In this document: positions 1 to 11,265 of the stretch, piece after piece | Position numbering within the stretch: position 1 is the first letter of the stretch | Layout: each line of letters starts with the position of its first letter | Assembly (NCBI RefSeq): GCF_016545825.1 | Contig: NC_052619.1 | Coordinates: 9,129,501-9,193,500 of the forward strand | Direction of reading: 5' to 3' | DNA length: 64,000 bases | From: Eucalyptus grandis | Taxonomy: Eukaryota; Streptophyta; Magnoliopsida; Myrtales; Myrtaceae | Made by a program: the position numbers and the translations under genes | The notes under the pieces: generated by a model | What the model saw: only the letters and a program-made list of their open reading frames with translations | Database searches by the model: none | Told to the model about the DNA's origin: nothing

Positions 1-2468
1 TTTTATTTCCAAAAAAAAAGAAAAGAAAAAAAAAAGAGAGAGAATCCAAATAGGGCCGGGCCAGATCTTAGCCTGCCCGGCCCCCTTTCCTTTCCCTTTT
101 TCTTTTTCCCCTCAGCCAGCCCACTTTTTTTCCCATGCGGCCCACCTCTTCTTCATTTTTCTTTCTTCTTTCTTTCCCCACGGGCCGGCCCACCTCTTTT
201 ATTCCACAGCCCAGCCCGTTCGCTCCCCCTTCTTTCCCCTCCGCAGCTCGCCTTGGCCGCTGCCTTCGCGGCAAACAGGGGAGAAGGGACGTTGGTACAG
301 CGTACAGAGGACAGCAGCGTGGAAGGCGTCGCGCGTGACGCTGGTGAAAGGGAATGTCGTGTGGTACGGTCTGAGCTGGCACGGTCCTGGCGAGAGGCGA
401 AGAGAGAGGGGCGTTTGAAAAGAGAGAGGAGTGTTCTGTTTTCCGGGGGTTTCGCTTTTGGCCGAGAGAGGGGGGAGAGATCGGAGAGCTCGGGAGAGTT
501 TTGAACGAGTGAGAGAGAGAGAGAGAACCAGAGAGTGAGGGAGCTCGAGAGGGTGGTCGACCGTCGCCAGAGTCCGTTCGTCAGCCACCGTCCGCCGCAG
601 CGCTCCCCCACGAACCAGGTAGGTCTTGTGCTTAGCTTTTTGATTTGTGTCGAGTTGCGTTGCTTTCCCGAGGGTCTCGCTTCGAGAACACTGCGGGACG
701 GCCAGCCGTTGCTCGATCCATTTCGAGTTCACCCTCCAGTCGCCGCTGCCGAAGCCGAGTAGGGATCTCCTCATTTTAAACGCCCGTCCCCGTGAACCCC
801 TGCTACTCCGCCCTATTTTGCTAGGATAGGACGCTGAGTTTCATTCCTCCTGTTAGTCACTCGCGAGCTGGGCTTCTGCGGGCTAATTTGGTTGATTTCG
901 AATGCCCCTTTGATGATTTTTTTAAGTTTGGCGCTGAGTCCGAGTGCAAGAAGGGTTGATATCGTTCCCCCGGTCCATGCCCACCACATGTTCGACGATA
1001 TTTCTAAGCCAGCCCAGGCGGTTGCCTTACTGACTCCCATATGTTCTTGATCGCGTATAAGTGGGCTTTGCATGTTATGAACCTTTTGTTGCTTGCTAGT
1101 TGTCGTTTGCTTCATCGGGCCAAGTCTGGGCATACATTCGCTGCGTTTTATTTGTCTCCCGTTGGTTTCCTGGGTGTGGTGGATGTAAGTGGTGCGCGGC
1201 TCGGGGTGGCCGGCGATGATGTCACGAGGTGATGGTGGCGGCGATCGACGATCTCAGCCGCTGGTTTGTTTATGGTGCTCGGCGTGAGAGAATAGGTTGG
1301 GCGTTCGGCGATGGACGCATTGGGAGGAGGGGCTAGTTTCGGGCGGGGGAGTAAACCATCCAAGAACGAGAAGAAGAGGGGCAGAAGAGGACGAAATAGG
1401 GAAAAGACAAAAAAAATTAAAATTTAAAATATTAATATTAATATAAAAACGAAAAAGAAAAAAAAAAATGTTTTAAGAAATAGATTTTGCCTATTTTAGG
1501 TTAAATTTGGGTTGTCGGATAGGGTCAACGGGCCGAATCGGGTTTAAAGGTCTGAACCCGTTTTCCAAATTAAAAAATATTCAATATTAAATATTTATTA
1601 AAAAAATTTCTAAATTAAAAAATTTTCAGAAAAAATGAAAATATAAAATTCAAAAACTTTCCGAAAATTCAAAAACTTTCAGAAATTTTAAAAAATTCAA
1701 AAAAATTCAAAAACTTTCAGAAAATTCAAAAATTCATAAAATGTTAAAATTTTCAATATTAAAAAGAAAGAAATTAAAAAATATTTAGAAAATTCGAAAA
1801 TTCAATTTTTTCGAAAAATCAGAAAAATTATAAAAAAATTAAAACATTAAAAATCCTCAAAATGTTAAAATTCATCTTTTGGGTTATTTCTTTCTGAAAA
1901 AAGTGGAAGTCTTTCAATTTAGAATTATGCTCAAGGTTAACCAAGCCCTTAGGCTTTATCTTAGGGTTTCAATTGTCTTTAGAGACAAATATCCTTAATT
2001 GCGAAATATTAATATGTTAATTTTGGCTTCCCTTTAATCTAGTTAGAATTAGCATTTATCTTTTCCTTAGTGTTAGGTCTTTGCTATCCCATGAAATGTA
2101 TTTAATGATTTCCTTGGTTGCTGATTGTTACATTAATGACTATACACCACATGATCATCTCACATATTAATGGATAGGTATAAAAGCAATCTAAATTATC
2201 TGACAAAATATCTTTTTTAAAATGAACAAGATTAAATTTTGTATTTGCATAGAAAGTGAGGTACACTCTCATGCCTCACTTGATTTTTAGCCAACTCCAA
2301 TAGGCTAGTGACAACTCCTTCCTTAGAAATTTTCATACCCTCAATTTGAACATTCAATGTCCCGAGAGATATGGATTTGGGAAAGCTCGTGCCTGATCAT
2401 TGACCGTAGACCCATCTTTTAGGCAATACCCTAAAGTTTATTCCTTATATCTAGGGTAGGTCGTGACA
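1..2468 (+). mobile_element. Long LTR (3' part) of a Ty3-type retrotransposon, cut by window edge
   Basis: This stretch has a GC-rich first half (1-1400) followed by a very AT-rich half (1400-2000). It aligns closely with 59655-61507 on the same strand and, more distantly, with the reverse complement of 48567-50361, which is a solo LTR with a clear target duplication. The right end reads gtcgtgaca at 2460-2468, matching the LTR terminus ggttgcgaca of the 48567-50361 copy. The next base begins an ACA exon fragment, so the LTR is inserted in, or fused to, a Ca2+-ATPase exon. The left end and any internal domains are outside the window. Several short open frames here are not supported as genes because the three copies do not conserve them as protein. 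Assignment to Ty3 is inferred from LTR length and structure only. Confidence 0.75.
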
Positions 2469-2602
2469 CCTCACAATCACGATTCTCCTTGTCTGTGCTG
2501 GGCTTCTGCTCGAGTTCAGGATCAAGAAGAATAAGGTCAAGGAAGGCTGATACGATGGTGGGAGCATGTTCGTCACAATGTTCCTTATGATCATACGAAC
2601 TC
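2469..2602 (+). pseudogene. ACA-type Ca2+-ATPase exon 1 fragment (copy G)
   Basis: In one plus-strand frame this short stretch reads as the first membrane-segment region of a plant P2B Ca2+-ATPase: DLTITILLVCAGLLLEF, then IKKNKVKEG, a stop codon, and YDGGSMFVTMFLMII. It aligns with the ILLVCAGLSPG and GWYNGGSPFF region of copies A, B and C. The Trp of GWY has become TGA. The upstream part of the exon is replaced by the LTR ending at 2468, and homology stops at about 2602. It is a dead relic that differs from the other copies, so it probably comes from a separate array member. The longer minus-strand open frames across it are shadows. Confidence 0.75.
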
Positions 2603-2879
2603 TTTTCTCTTCTTTTTCTTTCTCTCTCAAAGTCAATAATGATGGCTTCGAAAGTCCAACTTGCAGAGATGAGTAGAGGACAACAAAGGACGCCACACAT
2701 AATTAGCCTCTTCACACTTGCAGCTCATACATGAAATCCACATGCAATCTTCTTCTGACAATTTCGGCTGATCAATTCATGTGCTACTTTGACTCGCACG
2801 TGGTCGAGTTCGTGTATTTTCATTAGTTTGATTTCATTCAATGAACTCAAACTTGAGATATATTTTCAATAATTTCCTT
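2603..2879. other. Intergenic stretch, nothing recognised
   Basis: I see no coding homology, RNA gene or element boundary here. It links the ACA fragment G to the duplicated spacer that starts at about 2880. A pyrimidine-rich tract lies near 2603-2632. Confidence 0.5.
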
Positions 2880-3990
2880 GTGCCATTTATTTTATTGATC
2901 GATCACTTTCTTTTTGCAACATTATATGTGTAAGGGATGAAGAAAATTTTTCACCTTAAGAGTTCTTATTTTTCACATTGTCAAATATTGCGAGTTCATA
3001 CTAGGGTTACGACGAAGCTGGGGGAGGTAGCGGAAAACGTGTTTCCACGAAAGCCCGCGATTGAGTTCATTCGACGGGCTTGGGACGGGGAGTAAACGAA
3101 AGGTCAAAAGATATGCAGAGATGGGAGACCCAATGCTGCCTTGTTATGGAAGGTTTGCAACTCGAAAATGGAGTATATGATGCTTTCTATGTAAAAGATA
3201 CGTAATATTTTAATTGGTGCTGCAGACATTGCACTTCACAAGTTAGTCAACAAAGAGAATATTGCCATGCGTTCATTTAGGTTAAGTCAAATCGACGTTT
3301 AGTACTTACCATTCATCACGAGAACATTGGCTAATGATATAAATTGCTTTGTATCATAGGAACACAATATCATATATGAGTTATTGCGCGTGATAAAAAC
3401 AAGGTATTGCTTTGTATCACTGGAAAGAGCTAAGAAATGGACCGAATCATGCGTAAAAAGCCACACTCCAAACCCATCTGAGTAAAGAAAAAACGGAAGG
3501 AAAAATATTCCTCCTAGAAGGTCGTCTCGATCAGATGAGGATCGAAGATTGAGGGTCCTGCTGCATCTAAGAATAATTTTTAATTTATTTATTTTGCATA
3601 AACGAGTGTTTAAACTATGTATACCTACATTTTTCTTGGATGTTTCCTTCCACCTACATTTTTGAATCGTTTCCGTCTCATGCAGAAGCATCTGTATTGA
3701 CGAATGAGAGAACGCGAGAGTCGAGAGACACATGCAATACGCTATTGCTCTCTTTCGATGTAAATGCTTTTATCAAGGAAGACTTTTTGCTCGAAAACTT
3801 TGTCGTCTTCTCTCCAACTCGACCGGCAGGACTAATCATTAAGGCTAAATGCATCACCAGCTCTTGAATTTTCTTGATCACGACGACTCGTTCAATTTTT
3901 TTAATAAATAAGAATATGTTTGTTGATGTAGACTCTCATGTCAGCTTCTGACGGACGAGCAGCCGACATGGAATCTCAAAAAGAAGTCAA
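2880..3990 (-). repeat. Duplicated ACA promoter/3'-spacer block (minus orientation)
   Basis: This block aligns along its length with 50565-51570, which is in the same orientation. Its reverse complement aligns with the spacer and promoter after copy B (about 24700-25480) and with the promoter of copy C (53057-53200). Shared landmarks include the stretch with gtttccacg and agcccgcgatt near 3040-3065, and gtagactct with gacggacgagcagccga near 3925-3970. Read on the minus strand it is the 3' flank of copy A followed by the promoter of a next, now missing, array member. It shows that the array unit is gene plus spacer plus promoter. The minus-strand frame at 3299-3733 is non-coding spacer. Confidence 0.75.
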
Positions 3991-4315
3991 ACTGAGATAT
4001 GTGCGTGTGTGAGAAAGGGAGAGAGACATAGAGAGGGACGTGCTTCCACATTTTTCTCATGTTTTTTTGGCTATATTGTTAAGGTCACTCGTCTAAATCC
4101 TTATTTTCTCAATGCATTTTTTTTTAATTGGAAATATTACATCGACTAATTGCACAGCCCTTATTTTTCTAGGCAAAAGAAAAAAAAAACAAAACAAAAT
4201 GCATCAAGAGAAATTCGATATGCCAGTACAATAAGAAGAATTGAGTTAAAGCCAATTAGCATTCCTAAACCTAATTAACTGTTCTCTGTGCATAATTTTC
4301 CTCACGGCCTTCTTG
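3991..4315 (-). other. 3' flank of ACA copy A
   Basis: Downstream sequence of the minus-strand copy A. It is similar to the 3' flanks of copies B, C and E: all share a stretch with ttaggaacgctaatt(g) and an aattcaaagaaagc-like or AT-rich tail. No separate gene is seen. Polyadenylation cannot be placed with confidence. Confidence 0.5.
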
Positions 4316-7300
4316 CTATTCAATCCCAAGAAGCTGTAAGATTGGTGTATTAGGGACCGGAATGCATTTAACGATCCAACCGATAGGCCAAGACGCAGCC
4401 GCGATCCCTACACATGCACCCCATTGTCCCCAGCTCAACCGTGCCATTACAGCGAGCCGCTTCAGGAACTCGACCATCACCACCTGGAGGACAACTGTCA
4501 CAAAGATGATACCGAGGAACAGCTTGTTCTTGTGAATGCCCTCGAACACGTTCTGCTTCTCGATGTTCCTCGCATTGAACTCATTGAAGACCTGGCACAA
4601 GACGAACGCATTAAATATTAGCGTTCGCTTCACCGCCTCGTCCACGCCAAAGATCGATTCGCCCTTGAATTGTAGAGTGAGGAGGATGGCCACTTGGTAA
4701 ATTGCTTGTCCCACCAGATTCCTCCACATGACGTTTGTTATGAGCGGCTCGGTGCGGCCCACAGGGGGCCTTTTCATGAGCTCCCCAGCAGGCAGCTCTG
4801 TGGACAAGGCAAAGGCGCCAAGCGTATCCACGATTAGGTTCACCCATAAGAGCTGGAAGGCCGTCAAAGGGACGTCACCGGAGGAGACCGCAGCCACAAA
4901 GTTGATCAAAATGGCTGCGATGTTCGCCGTGAGCTGGAACTGGATGAACTTCTGGATATTATCATAGACGCATCGACCCCACAGCAACACCTTCACCACG
5001 GAGGCAAAGTTGTCGATGATGATATCCGAGCTCTCTTTGGCGACCTCGGTGCCTTGGATGCCCATCGAGACCCCGATGTCGGCTTCCTTGAGGGCCAGTG
5101 CATCGTTCATGCCGTCCCCCGTGACTGCAACCACATGGCCATTCTGCTTCAGGCATTGAACCATGTGGAGCTTATCGAAAGGCGAGGATCTCGCCAAGAC
5201 CCAGATATTCTCAGCTCTCTCCATGGAATCGTGAACTCAGCTCCTTCCACAATGGTCTCGTTAGAGGCATCGTCTCTGGGCGTGAGAATACCGCACTCCA
5301 AGGCGATGGCCTTAGCGGTGAAGATGTTGTCTCCCGTTATCATCATGATTTTCACTCCTGCCTCCTGACAATGTTGGACTGCGCTCTTCACATCGGGACC
5401 ACAGGTGTCCTTTATACCAACAAGTCCTAGTAATGTCAGGCCGTCCTCTTGGATCTTGTCCCCGTCTTCTCTTTCTAGGATAGCTTCCTCGGAGATTTGT
5501 TTATGAGCGAAAGCAATGCACCTGAGGCTGCTCGCCGCCATCCCCCGGATAATCTCCTCGAATCTCACCCTTCCATTTTCATCCAAATCTTTCACTTCCC
5601 CCGACCCGTCATAGAAGCTTGAGCACTTTGCCAAGACCATCTCTGCCGCTCCTTGCCAGTGCACATGGAATTTGCCGTCCAAGCTCTTCTTTATTAGGAC
5701 ACCGCTTCTCTTCTTCTGTGAGTTGAAGGCTTCGACTTGGATGACTTCACAGCACTTCTTTGTTTCGTCCGTGTCCATGTTCAATTGAGCATCCGCCCAG
5801 GAAATAATCGCTTTTTCAGTGGGACTATTGGAGAACTCGTACTCCGATCCCAAAAGCAGCCTGTAGACGATGCTCGTGGTGTTCAAAGCAACTCCGTCCC
5901 GAATCAAATCCAGGACAAACTTGGAGACAGAGGAGCACGTGTTTTCCGCCACAGAATCTTGGCCGACCCAGAATTTCGTCACTTCCATCTCGTTCATCGT
6001 GAGAGTGCCGGTCTTGTCAGTGCAAATAATGGTGGCTGACCCCATTGTCTCGCAGGCTGAAAGTTTCCTTGCCATCACCTGATCCACCATCATCCTCTTC
6101 ATCGAATGAGCAAGAGTGATTGTTACCGCAAGTGGCAAGCCTTCAGGAATCAAGACCACCACGATTGTCACTGCGGCTGCAATGTTGCCTACCACGGAGT
6201 TCATGATATGGTCACCCATCGTTTGGCCTGGAACGGACTCCCGTTTCCTGTGCTCGTCATGTTTGTTTCCCTTGAAGTAGCAAATTAGCAGGACCACAAG
6301 AACCAGAGAATTGACCGCCAAACCGACTTTGGTAATTGATGAGGTGAGCTTGTTTAGCCGAGCCTGTAAAGGGATCTGTTCGCTGCTGTTGCGGTTGATT
6401 GGCCTCATCATCTCGCCTCCCTTTGTGTTCATCCCGACCGATGTAACCAGCATCCGAGCAGACCCATAAGCGACCTTTGTTCCAGAGAACAGGAAGGGAT
6501 TTCGATTGCTTTTCTCTTCTATGCAACCACTCTCCCCGGTCATGCTTGATTCGTCGACCTAAATTGACACCAGAATGAGACGATAGGATGCAGTCAGAAA
6601 ATGAAACCTCAGTAAATATTAACACAAGAAGAAATGGATTATGTTTAAGTATACCTTTTCCAGTAAATGTTTTTAACAAAGTCGGTTCTCCTACGACTAG
6701 AACTACGAATTAAAACCACTACTTTTCCTTTTTGTCGTGGAATTAAGATTATAAAAATGACGAACTGTGCAGTATCAAACAGAATACCGTACACATGTAC
6801 ATTACTTTAGACTAATTACTCAATTAATTAATCAACCTGGGCTCGAACTTGGTAACACATACTATATTTTTTTGAAGTAAACTAACAAGAGTTAATAAGC
6901 GAATCTTATGCAAACAATACCAGTACAAATTCTCGTCCGTACCTGCAAGGAGTGCCCGCCCAGTAACAACCCATCTGCTGGGATTTGATCATTGTTCTTC
7001 AAACAAACGACATCTCCGACAACAATGTCGGATATGGAGGCCTCGCACGGCCCTCCCTTCCTTATCACATCGATGAGAATATCACCGCTCGCCCCATACG
7101 ATTTATCAAACTGCCAGTTCTGCCGGTAATTCCTCACGGCCGACACCACGATCATGAGGAAAACTGTGAAGAATGGGCTCCCGCCATTGTACCAGCCTTG
7201 CTTGAGCCCGTTCTCCTTGATCGCAAACCCAGGCGAAAGCCCGGCGCAAACAAGAAGAATCATGAGCGTGAGGTCCTTGAAAGCCTCGAACACAAAGTGG

Positions 7301-7851
7301 AAGAAGCCCTTGGTGGGTGGCTTGAATGTGTTGACGCCAAATGCGTTTTTCCTGCGAGTGACATCATCCGGTTCGCCGCTAATTCCGCGAGAGACATCAG
7401 TTTTGAGGGCCGACGCGACTTTGCTGACACCGCCAAATTCTCTGAGGCAGATGAGGTTCTTGTCCTTGACCAGCTTCATGAGCTGTGACTGATCAGTCTG
7501 GAAGGAGCTGGGTTGATCGGAGGCAGCGCTCGAAGCCTGATCAGGGATTGAATTCGAAGTGTAGGAAGCGAGCGCTTGGAGCTGCGACTGTTCAGTCTGG
7601 AAGGAGCTGGGTTGATCAGAGCGAGCGCTCGGAGCCTGATCGCGGATTGAAATCGAAGAGTAGGAAGGAGAATTTCTGGGGAACTTGGTGGTTTTCTTTG
7701 CGGAGGTAGTGATGGCTCGGGAGCAATAGATGGTGGCAAAGGCCAAATGCCATAGCTTGGCGAACTTGCGCATAGCGGGCGGGTCGTGAGAGACCTCGTA
7801 GCGGTTGCAGTTGCCGCTGAGAATGCTCGTCATCGCTCGGAAGAGACGCAC
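4316..7851 (-). pseudogene. ACA12/13-like type 2B Ca2+-ATPase, copy A (frameshifted)
   Basis: Plasma-membrane or endomembrane P2B pumps export Ca2+ from the cytosol using an aspartyl-phosphate intermediate and are released from autoinhibition by calmodulin. Exon 1 is 7851-6943 (303 codons); the intron is 6942-6559 (GT-AG, phase 0, after HSLQ); exon 2 is 6558-4316, giving about 1055 aa if the frame were intact. The N-terminus carries a calmodulin-anchor-like WHLAFATIY stretch and two copies of a roughly 33-residue Ser/Asp/Gln-rich repeat. TGES, PEGLP, DKTGT (Asp codon 6016-6018), TGDN, GDGMND and the M6 WVNLIVDT motif are all present. Defects: a net 16-bp loss against copy B near 5219-5232 shifts the frame after EGAEF. 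KGA has become QGA (5653-5655), DPCRPG has become DTCGPD, and two residues are missing in the ILDDNF stretch. It is the least decayed copy in motif terms, but as read it cannot make a complete pump. Confidence 0.88.
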
Positions 7852-8150
7852 AGGCTCGTGATCCTATTACGAGATAAGGTCGCACAATGCAAATGGCAAC
7901 ACAAAAGGAAGAACGACAGGGATTGCGTGTACGTGCATTAACAATACCATGGATTGCCTGTACCTTAAATACATGCGGGAGCTGAACAGTGAACAACAGG
8001 GTGGTGATGTCATTCGTGCGTGCAAGGGTGTTAGTCAGGTTTTTGCCTCGCGCGGCAACGTCTGTTTTTCTTTTTCTAAGTTAACGACTTGGGGAAAGTG
8101 GGGGCCCAGTTGTCGCTATCGATGTCGACATTGAAAAATGGGGCTCGACA
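7852..8150 (-). promoter_or_regulatory. Probable promoter/5'UTR of ACA copy A
   Basis: The region upstream of copy A aligns in part with the 5' regions of copies F and C. A TATA-like tatttaa (minus strand, 7971-7965) sits where C has TATATAAA, about 115 bp before the chosen ATG. The A copy of the TATA element is weakened compared with C. The transcription start is not determinable here. Confidence 0.4.
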
Positions 8151-8539
8151 ATAAGCTGGAATCGAGAGAATCATTGTCTAATGTGGGGCACGAATTCCAT
8201 TTGTCTTGGTTAAACCATCAATCAGGGGAGGACACGTGTGCGTGCCGGCCTCTTATCCTCCCCGTCCCCCCATTACTTGGTCATTTCCGTGTTGTTTCTT
8301 ACCCGGCGTGCGACCATTGCCCCTCCCTCACTTAAACCCGGCGGGCCTCGTAAAAGTCAATATGACTTCGAGCTTTCGCATTCCTGATATTTGCATGTTC
8401 ACGTATGGAAAATCAAAGCAGAATTCCGTTCTCGTCTTCGTACTCACCAAACAAAGCAATATTGACCGCGGCCCTACGGGCCCTCAATTCTTATTTTATT
8501 TCCATCTGAATCAATTAACTTCTGACTTGGCATGACTCG

Positions 8540-8660
8540 CTCCTCTTTGAAGGTTCCATCTCTTTTTGGAGGAAAATGCTTCCCCTTAGTCTGCCACGGA
8601 GCCACGAGGAAAGTTCGTAGCAATGTACCTGGAATTCCCCGAACAGCTATCCTATAATGT
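8540..8660 (+). repeat. ACA upstream-region fragment, plus orientation
   Basis: This resembles 36500-36660, upstream of copy F. Both contain tctcttttggagga, gaggaaagtt and tacctggaatt in order. It is probably the distal promoter of the plus-strand array member whose remains are fragments D and E. The rest of 8151-8707 shows no coding homology. Confidence 0.5.
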
Positions 8661-8707
8661 CAGCCACTTCTTCATACCAAAACCCAAATGAACAACGCTA
8701 CAATCAT

Positions 8708-10355
8708 TAGGGATAAGCATGGTTCCTGGATAGAACATAAAACCTGAGGACCAGACTAATGGGAATTTGTACGGTTCCATGTTTCAAGGTATGCAGGGTA
8801 GATATTAAGTTCCAAAATTTGGATAATCTATTTCCACTAGTAAGTTTTAGATTTTAAGTTGATAAAACCTAAAACTTAGAACCTAAAATAAATTTGTGTT
8901 TTTCTTGGTCTACCTCTTCACGTGATCCTACATTATTTCATAGCATTCGATACTCTAGAATCATTACTTTGAGCTTCTATTTTATGACTAAGAATTTTAT
9001 TTTGTTAATATTTCACATTTTTATGCATCTAAATATAATTATGATCAGTGAATTGTAGTAGTACATGGTGATTATTAAAGGTGATAATTCATTTCAATCA
9101 TTCAATTAATAGTATGGGTAAAACCTGGGTAGATCCTCCTGGAACCGATCCTAAAACCTATGACAAGATGTAACATTCCGGGCCTCCACTGTACACATAT
9201 TGGGCTGTCACACTCTTCATCTCTTAACAGAAGAGCGTCCTCGCTATAGCCCCACACGAGGTCTATGGCCCCACACGAGATCGGGAGTTAGAACAACATT
9301 CTTGTTGTGGCCCCACATGCGGTCGGGAGTTGGCTCTGATACCACTTGTAACATCCCGGAGGCCGGGCCTCCACTATACACATATTGTCCGCTTTGGACA
9401 CTAAGTCCTCACGATTTTGTTCATCTCGGGGCAACCTATACTATCCCAAGAAAATGCGTATGTACAGTTAGAGGGACCAAGCCTTATAAATTAGCTCATG
9501 ACTCCCTCCCTAGGCGATGTGGGACAAGAGAGGGACCCATTCCTTGCGCACGTCTGAGGACCGCTGCTCAGGCCGTCACACAAGACAAATTTTAGGTTCC
9601 AAAATATGTAGGATAGGTTTCAAGTTTCAAACAATAAGAATTTGTTTTAATGAGTAGATTCCAAGTTTCAGGTAAAACATATATGGAACTTGAAATTGTT
9701 CACTTCTAACCATCATTTGGCCGCAATAGCACCTTCATATAGGGACCAAATCCTGCTAAAATTAGGAGTGTGTGGTTCTAGGTTCCGTACAGATTTCACT
9801 TGGAATTTGGAACCTACTCGTTAGAATAGATTCCTTATTTTTTGGAACCTGGAACCTACCTTACATATTTAGAATTTGGAATCTACCATGTCACGGGTTC
9901 TAGGATCGATTCCAAGGTCAAACCATATACCACCTATATATTATTAATTGAATGATTGTAATGAATTAAAACCTTTAATGAACACAACTTGCTACTACAA
10001 TTCACTAACCATAAAAACACATGGAAATTTTAAACATTAATAAGTAAAAGTCTCAATCATAAAATAGAAGCTCAAACCAATGCTTTTAGATTATACACTC
10101 ATTATCGATTGATATGGAATATCATAAGATTGCACGAAAACATAAACAAACAAAAACATCAAAACTTGTTTAGGTTCTAGGTTACAAGTTCCAAGTTCCT
10201 CCAACTAAGAACCTAAAACCTACCTATCGAAACAAGTTTATTATTTTTTGGAACATGGAACTTACCTTGCATATCCTAGAACCTAAAACATATAGGTTCC
10301 CACCGATTCGGTTCTTAGGTTCTAGGTTGTACCTTGGAATCATGCTCACCCCTAG
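8708..10355. mobile_element. Large foldback (inverted-repeat) element with hAT-like ends
   Basis: The left arm (8708 to about 9165) and the right arm (about 9590-10355) are imperfect reverse complements. The left arm carries gagcttctattttatga and gtgaattgtagtag near 8971-9065, and the right arm carries their complements near 10000-10080. The outer ends are tagggataagcatggttcc and its complement-like ggaatcatgctcacccctag, which resemble hAT-type TAGGGGTGAGCA termini. The flanking 8-mers do not match well, so a target duplication is not demonstrated. A shorter relative is at 18346-18891. The arms are rich in ggttcc and ttctagg words, with no transposase. A TRIM sits between the arms. Confidence 0.65.
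9169..9580 (-). mobile_element. TRIM (miniature LTR retrotransposon), minus strand
   Basis: On the minus strand a 234-bp LTR (9580-9347) begins tgtgacggcc and ends gatgttaca. It is followed directly by a primer-binding site for initiator tRNA-Met, seen in plus sense as ggctctgatacca at 9333-9345. About 130 bp of non-coding interior follows. The 3' LTR is reduced to its last stretch (about 9169-9212, cagtggaggcccgg then gttaca in minus sense). A 5-bp duplication, caaga, flanks it at 9164-9168 and 9581-9585. The size, lack of coding capacity, PBS and TG...CA ends are diagnostic of a TRIM. The plus-strand frame at 9200-9595 is a shadow. Confidence 0.85.
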
Positions 10356-11019
10356 TTAATATGATGGCACCATTATTTATTTACCATCAATACCGGTGCC
10401 ACAATGACCCCAAATTCCCTTATGCATGGATTTGGCAACCCAAGTCCTGGAAATCAGAGATATTGAAGGCCATAACTAATTGATATCGGAAAGCAAATCC
10501 ACATGGTATTATTGTTTACATCGTGAAATGTTGAATTTGGAAATCTTTTTTATAGGTCTATTTAACGGCATAAATATGTTTTCACTTTTAATACTTCCAG
10601 CCAAATCCCAAAAAAAATGCATGTATATATACACGCAGGGTGAAAATATCTTCACTTCTTAAACGATCCAAAGATGCATGGGCTCTTACTTCAGAGACGG
10701 ATTAAATTTTTCATCATGCAAAGTGATGAATTCGCTCAAAATCATAGATATGGAAAGCTAGCTTTTGTTTTGGGGCGAAAAGAACTCGGTTCGCTAACCC
10801 TCATTCAATTTTTAGCTGCTAATTTGTTTCTCTTTCTAATTGAAACATACGAGTTTTTAATTGAAAGAAATTTAAATATCATCATCGTTATGCCTTGCTA
10901 ATGTGTCATATGTTTGCGTTGGTACCGTACCAGCTTACATGTATGAAAATTTAAATGGTGTCTTTTTATCCCTTCAATTATGATTATTATTATTTTTGGA
11001 TATCCTTGGAAAAGTTGGT
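10356..11019. other. AT-rich intergenic stretch
   Basis: No coding homology is seen. Short frames at 10480-10901 lack any recognisable protein feature. This is probably decayed 5' sequence of the D/E ACA copy. Confidence 0.4.
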
Positions 11020-11265
11020 ATGTGCGCCAATTTGAAAATTGTCTGGGGTGAGCAGTAATATTCTCACCGATGTGATCAGGAAGGTTCGGAGGCAGCAGGA
11101 TTCCACGTTCAAGATCGTCGTCGGAGACGTCGTTTGTTTGAAGATTGGCGATCAAGTTCCGGCAGACCGGCTGTTCCTGAAGGGGCACTCCCTGCAGGTA
11201 TGGACGGCAATTTTTGCTGGTTTGACCATTAGATATGCATATTAACTCATGCTAGTTTCTCCAGG
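11020..11265 (+). pseudogene. ACA Ca2+-ATPase exon 1 end with intron start (copy D)
   Basis: The plus-strand reading NILTDVIRKV, then FKIVVGDVVCLKIGDQVPAD, then LFLKGHSLQ is the actuator-domain start of a P2B Ca2+-ATPase, ending at the conserved exon 1 boundary. The donor gtatgg follows HSLQ near 11197. The first part of the intron, with attaactcatg and tttctccag, is shared with copies B and C. A 1-bp shift near 11045 and loss of everything upstream of about 11020 make it a relic. With fragment E (14100-14312) it brackets one plus-strand gene whose middle has been replaced. Confidence 0.8.

Noticed and set aside
153..774. Long overlapping frames (up to 191 codons) in the GC-rich block, repeated at 59863-60429
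   Set aside because: They lie in an LTR. The frames drift between the copies at 1-1000 and 59700-60600 and match no protein family.
3299..3733. 144-codon minus-strand frame
   Set aside because: It falls in the duplicated ACA spacer. The homologous 50565-51570 block does not keep the frame.
6985..7488. 167-codon plus-strand frame across copy A, and similar frames opposite B and C
   Set aside because: Antisense shadows of the Ca2+-ATPase exons; the sense strand carries the family motifs.
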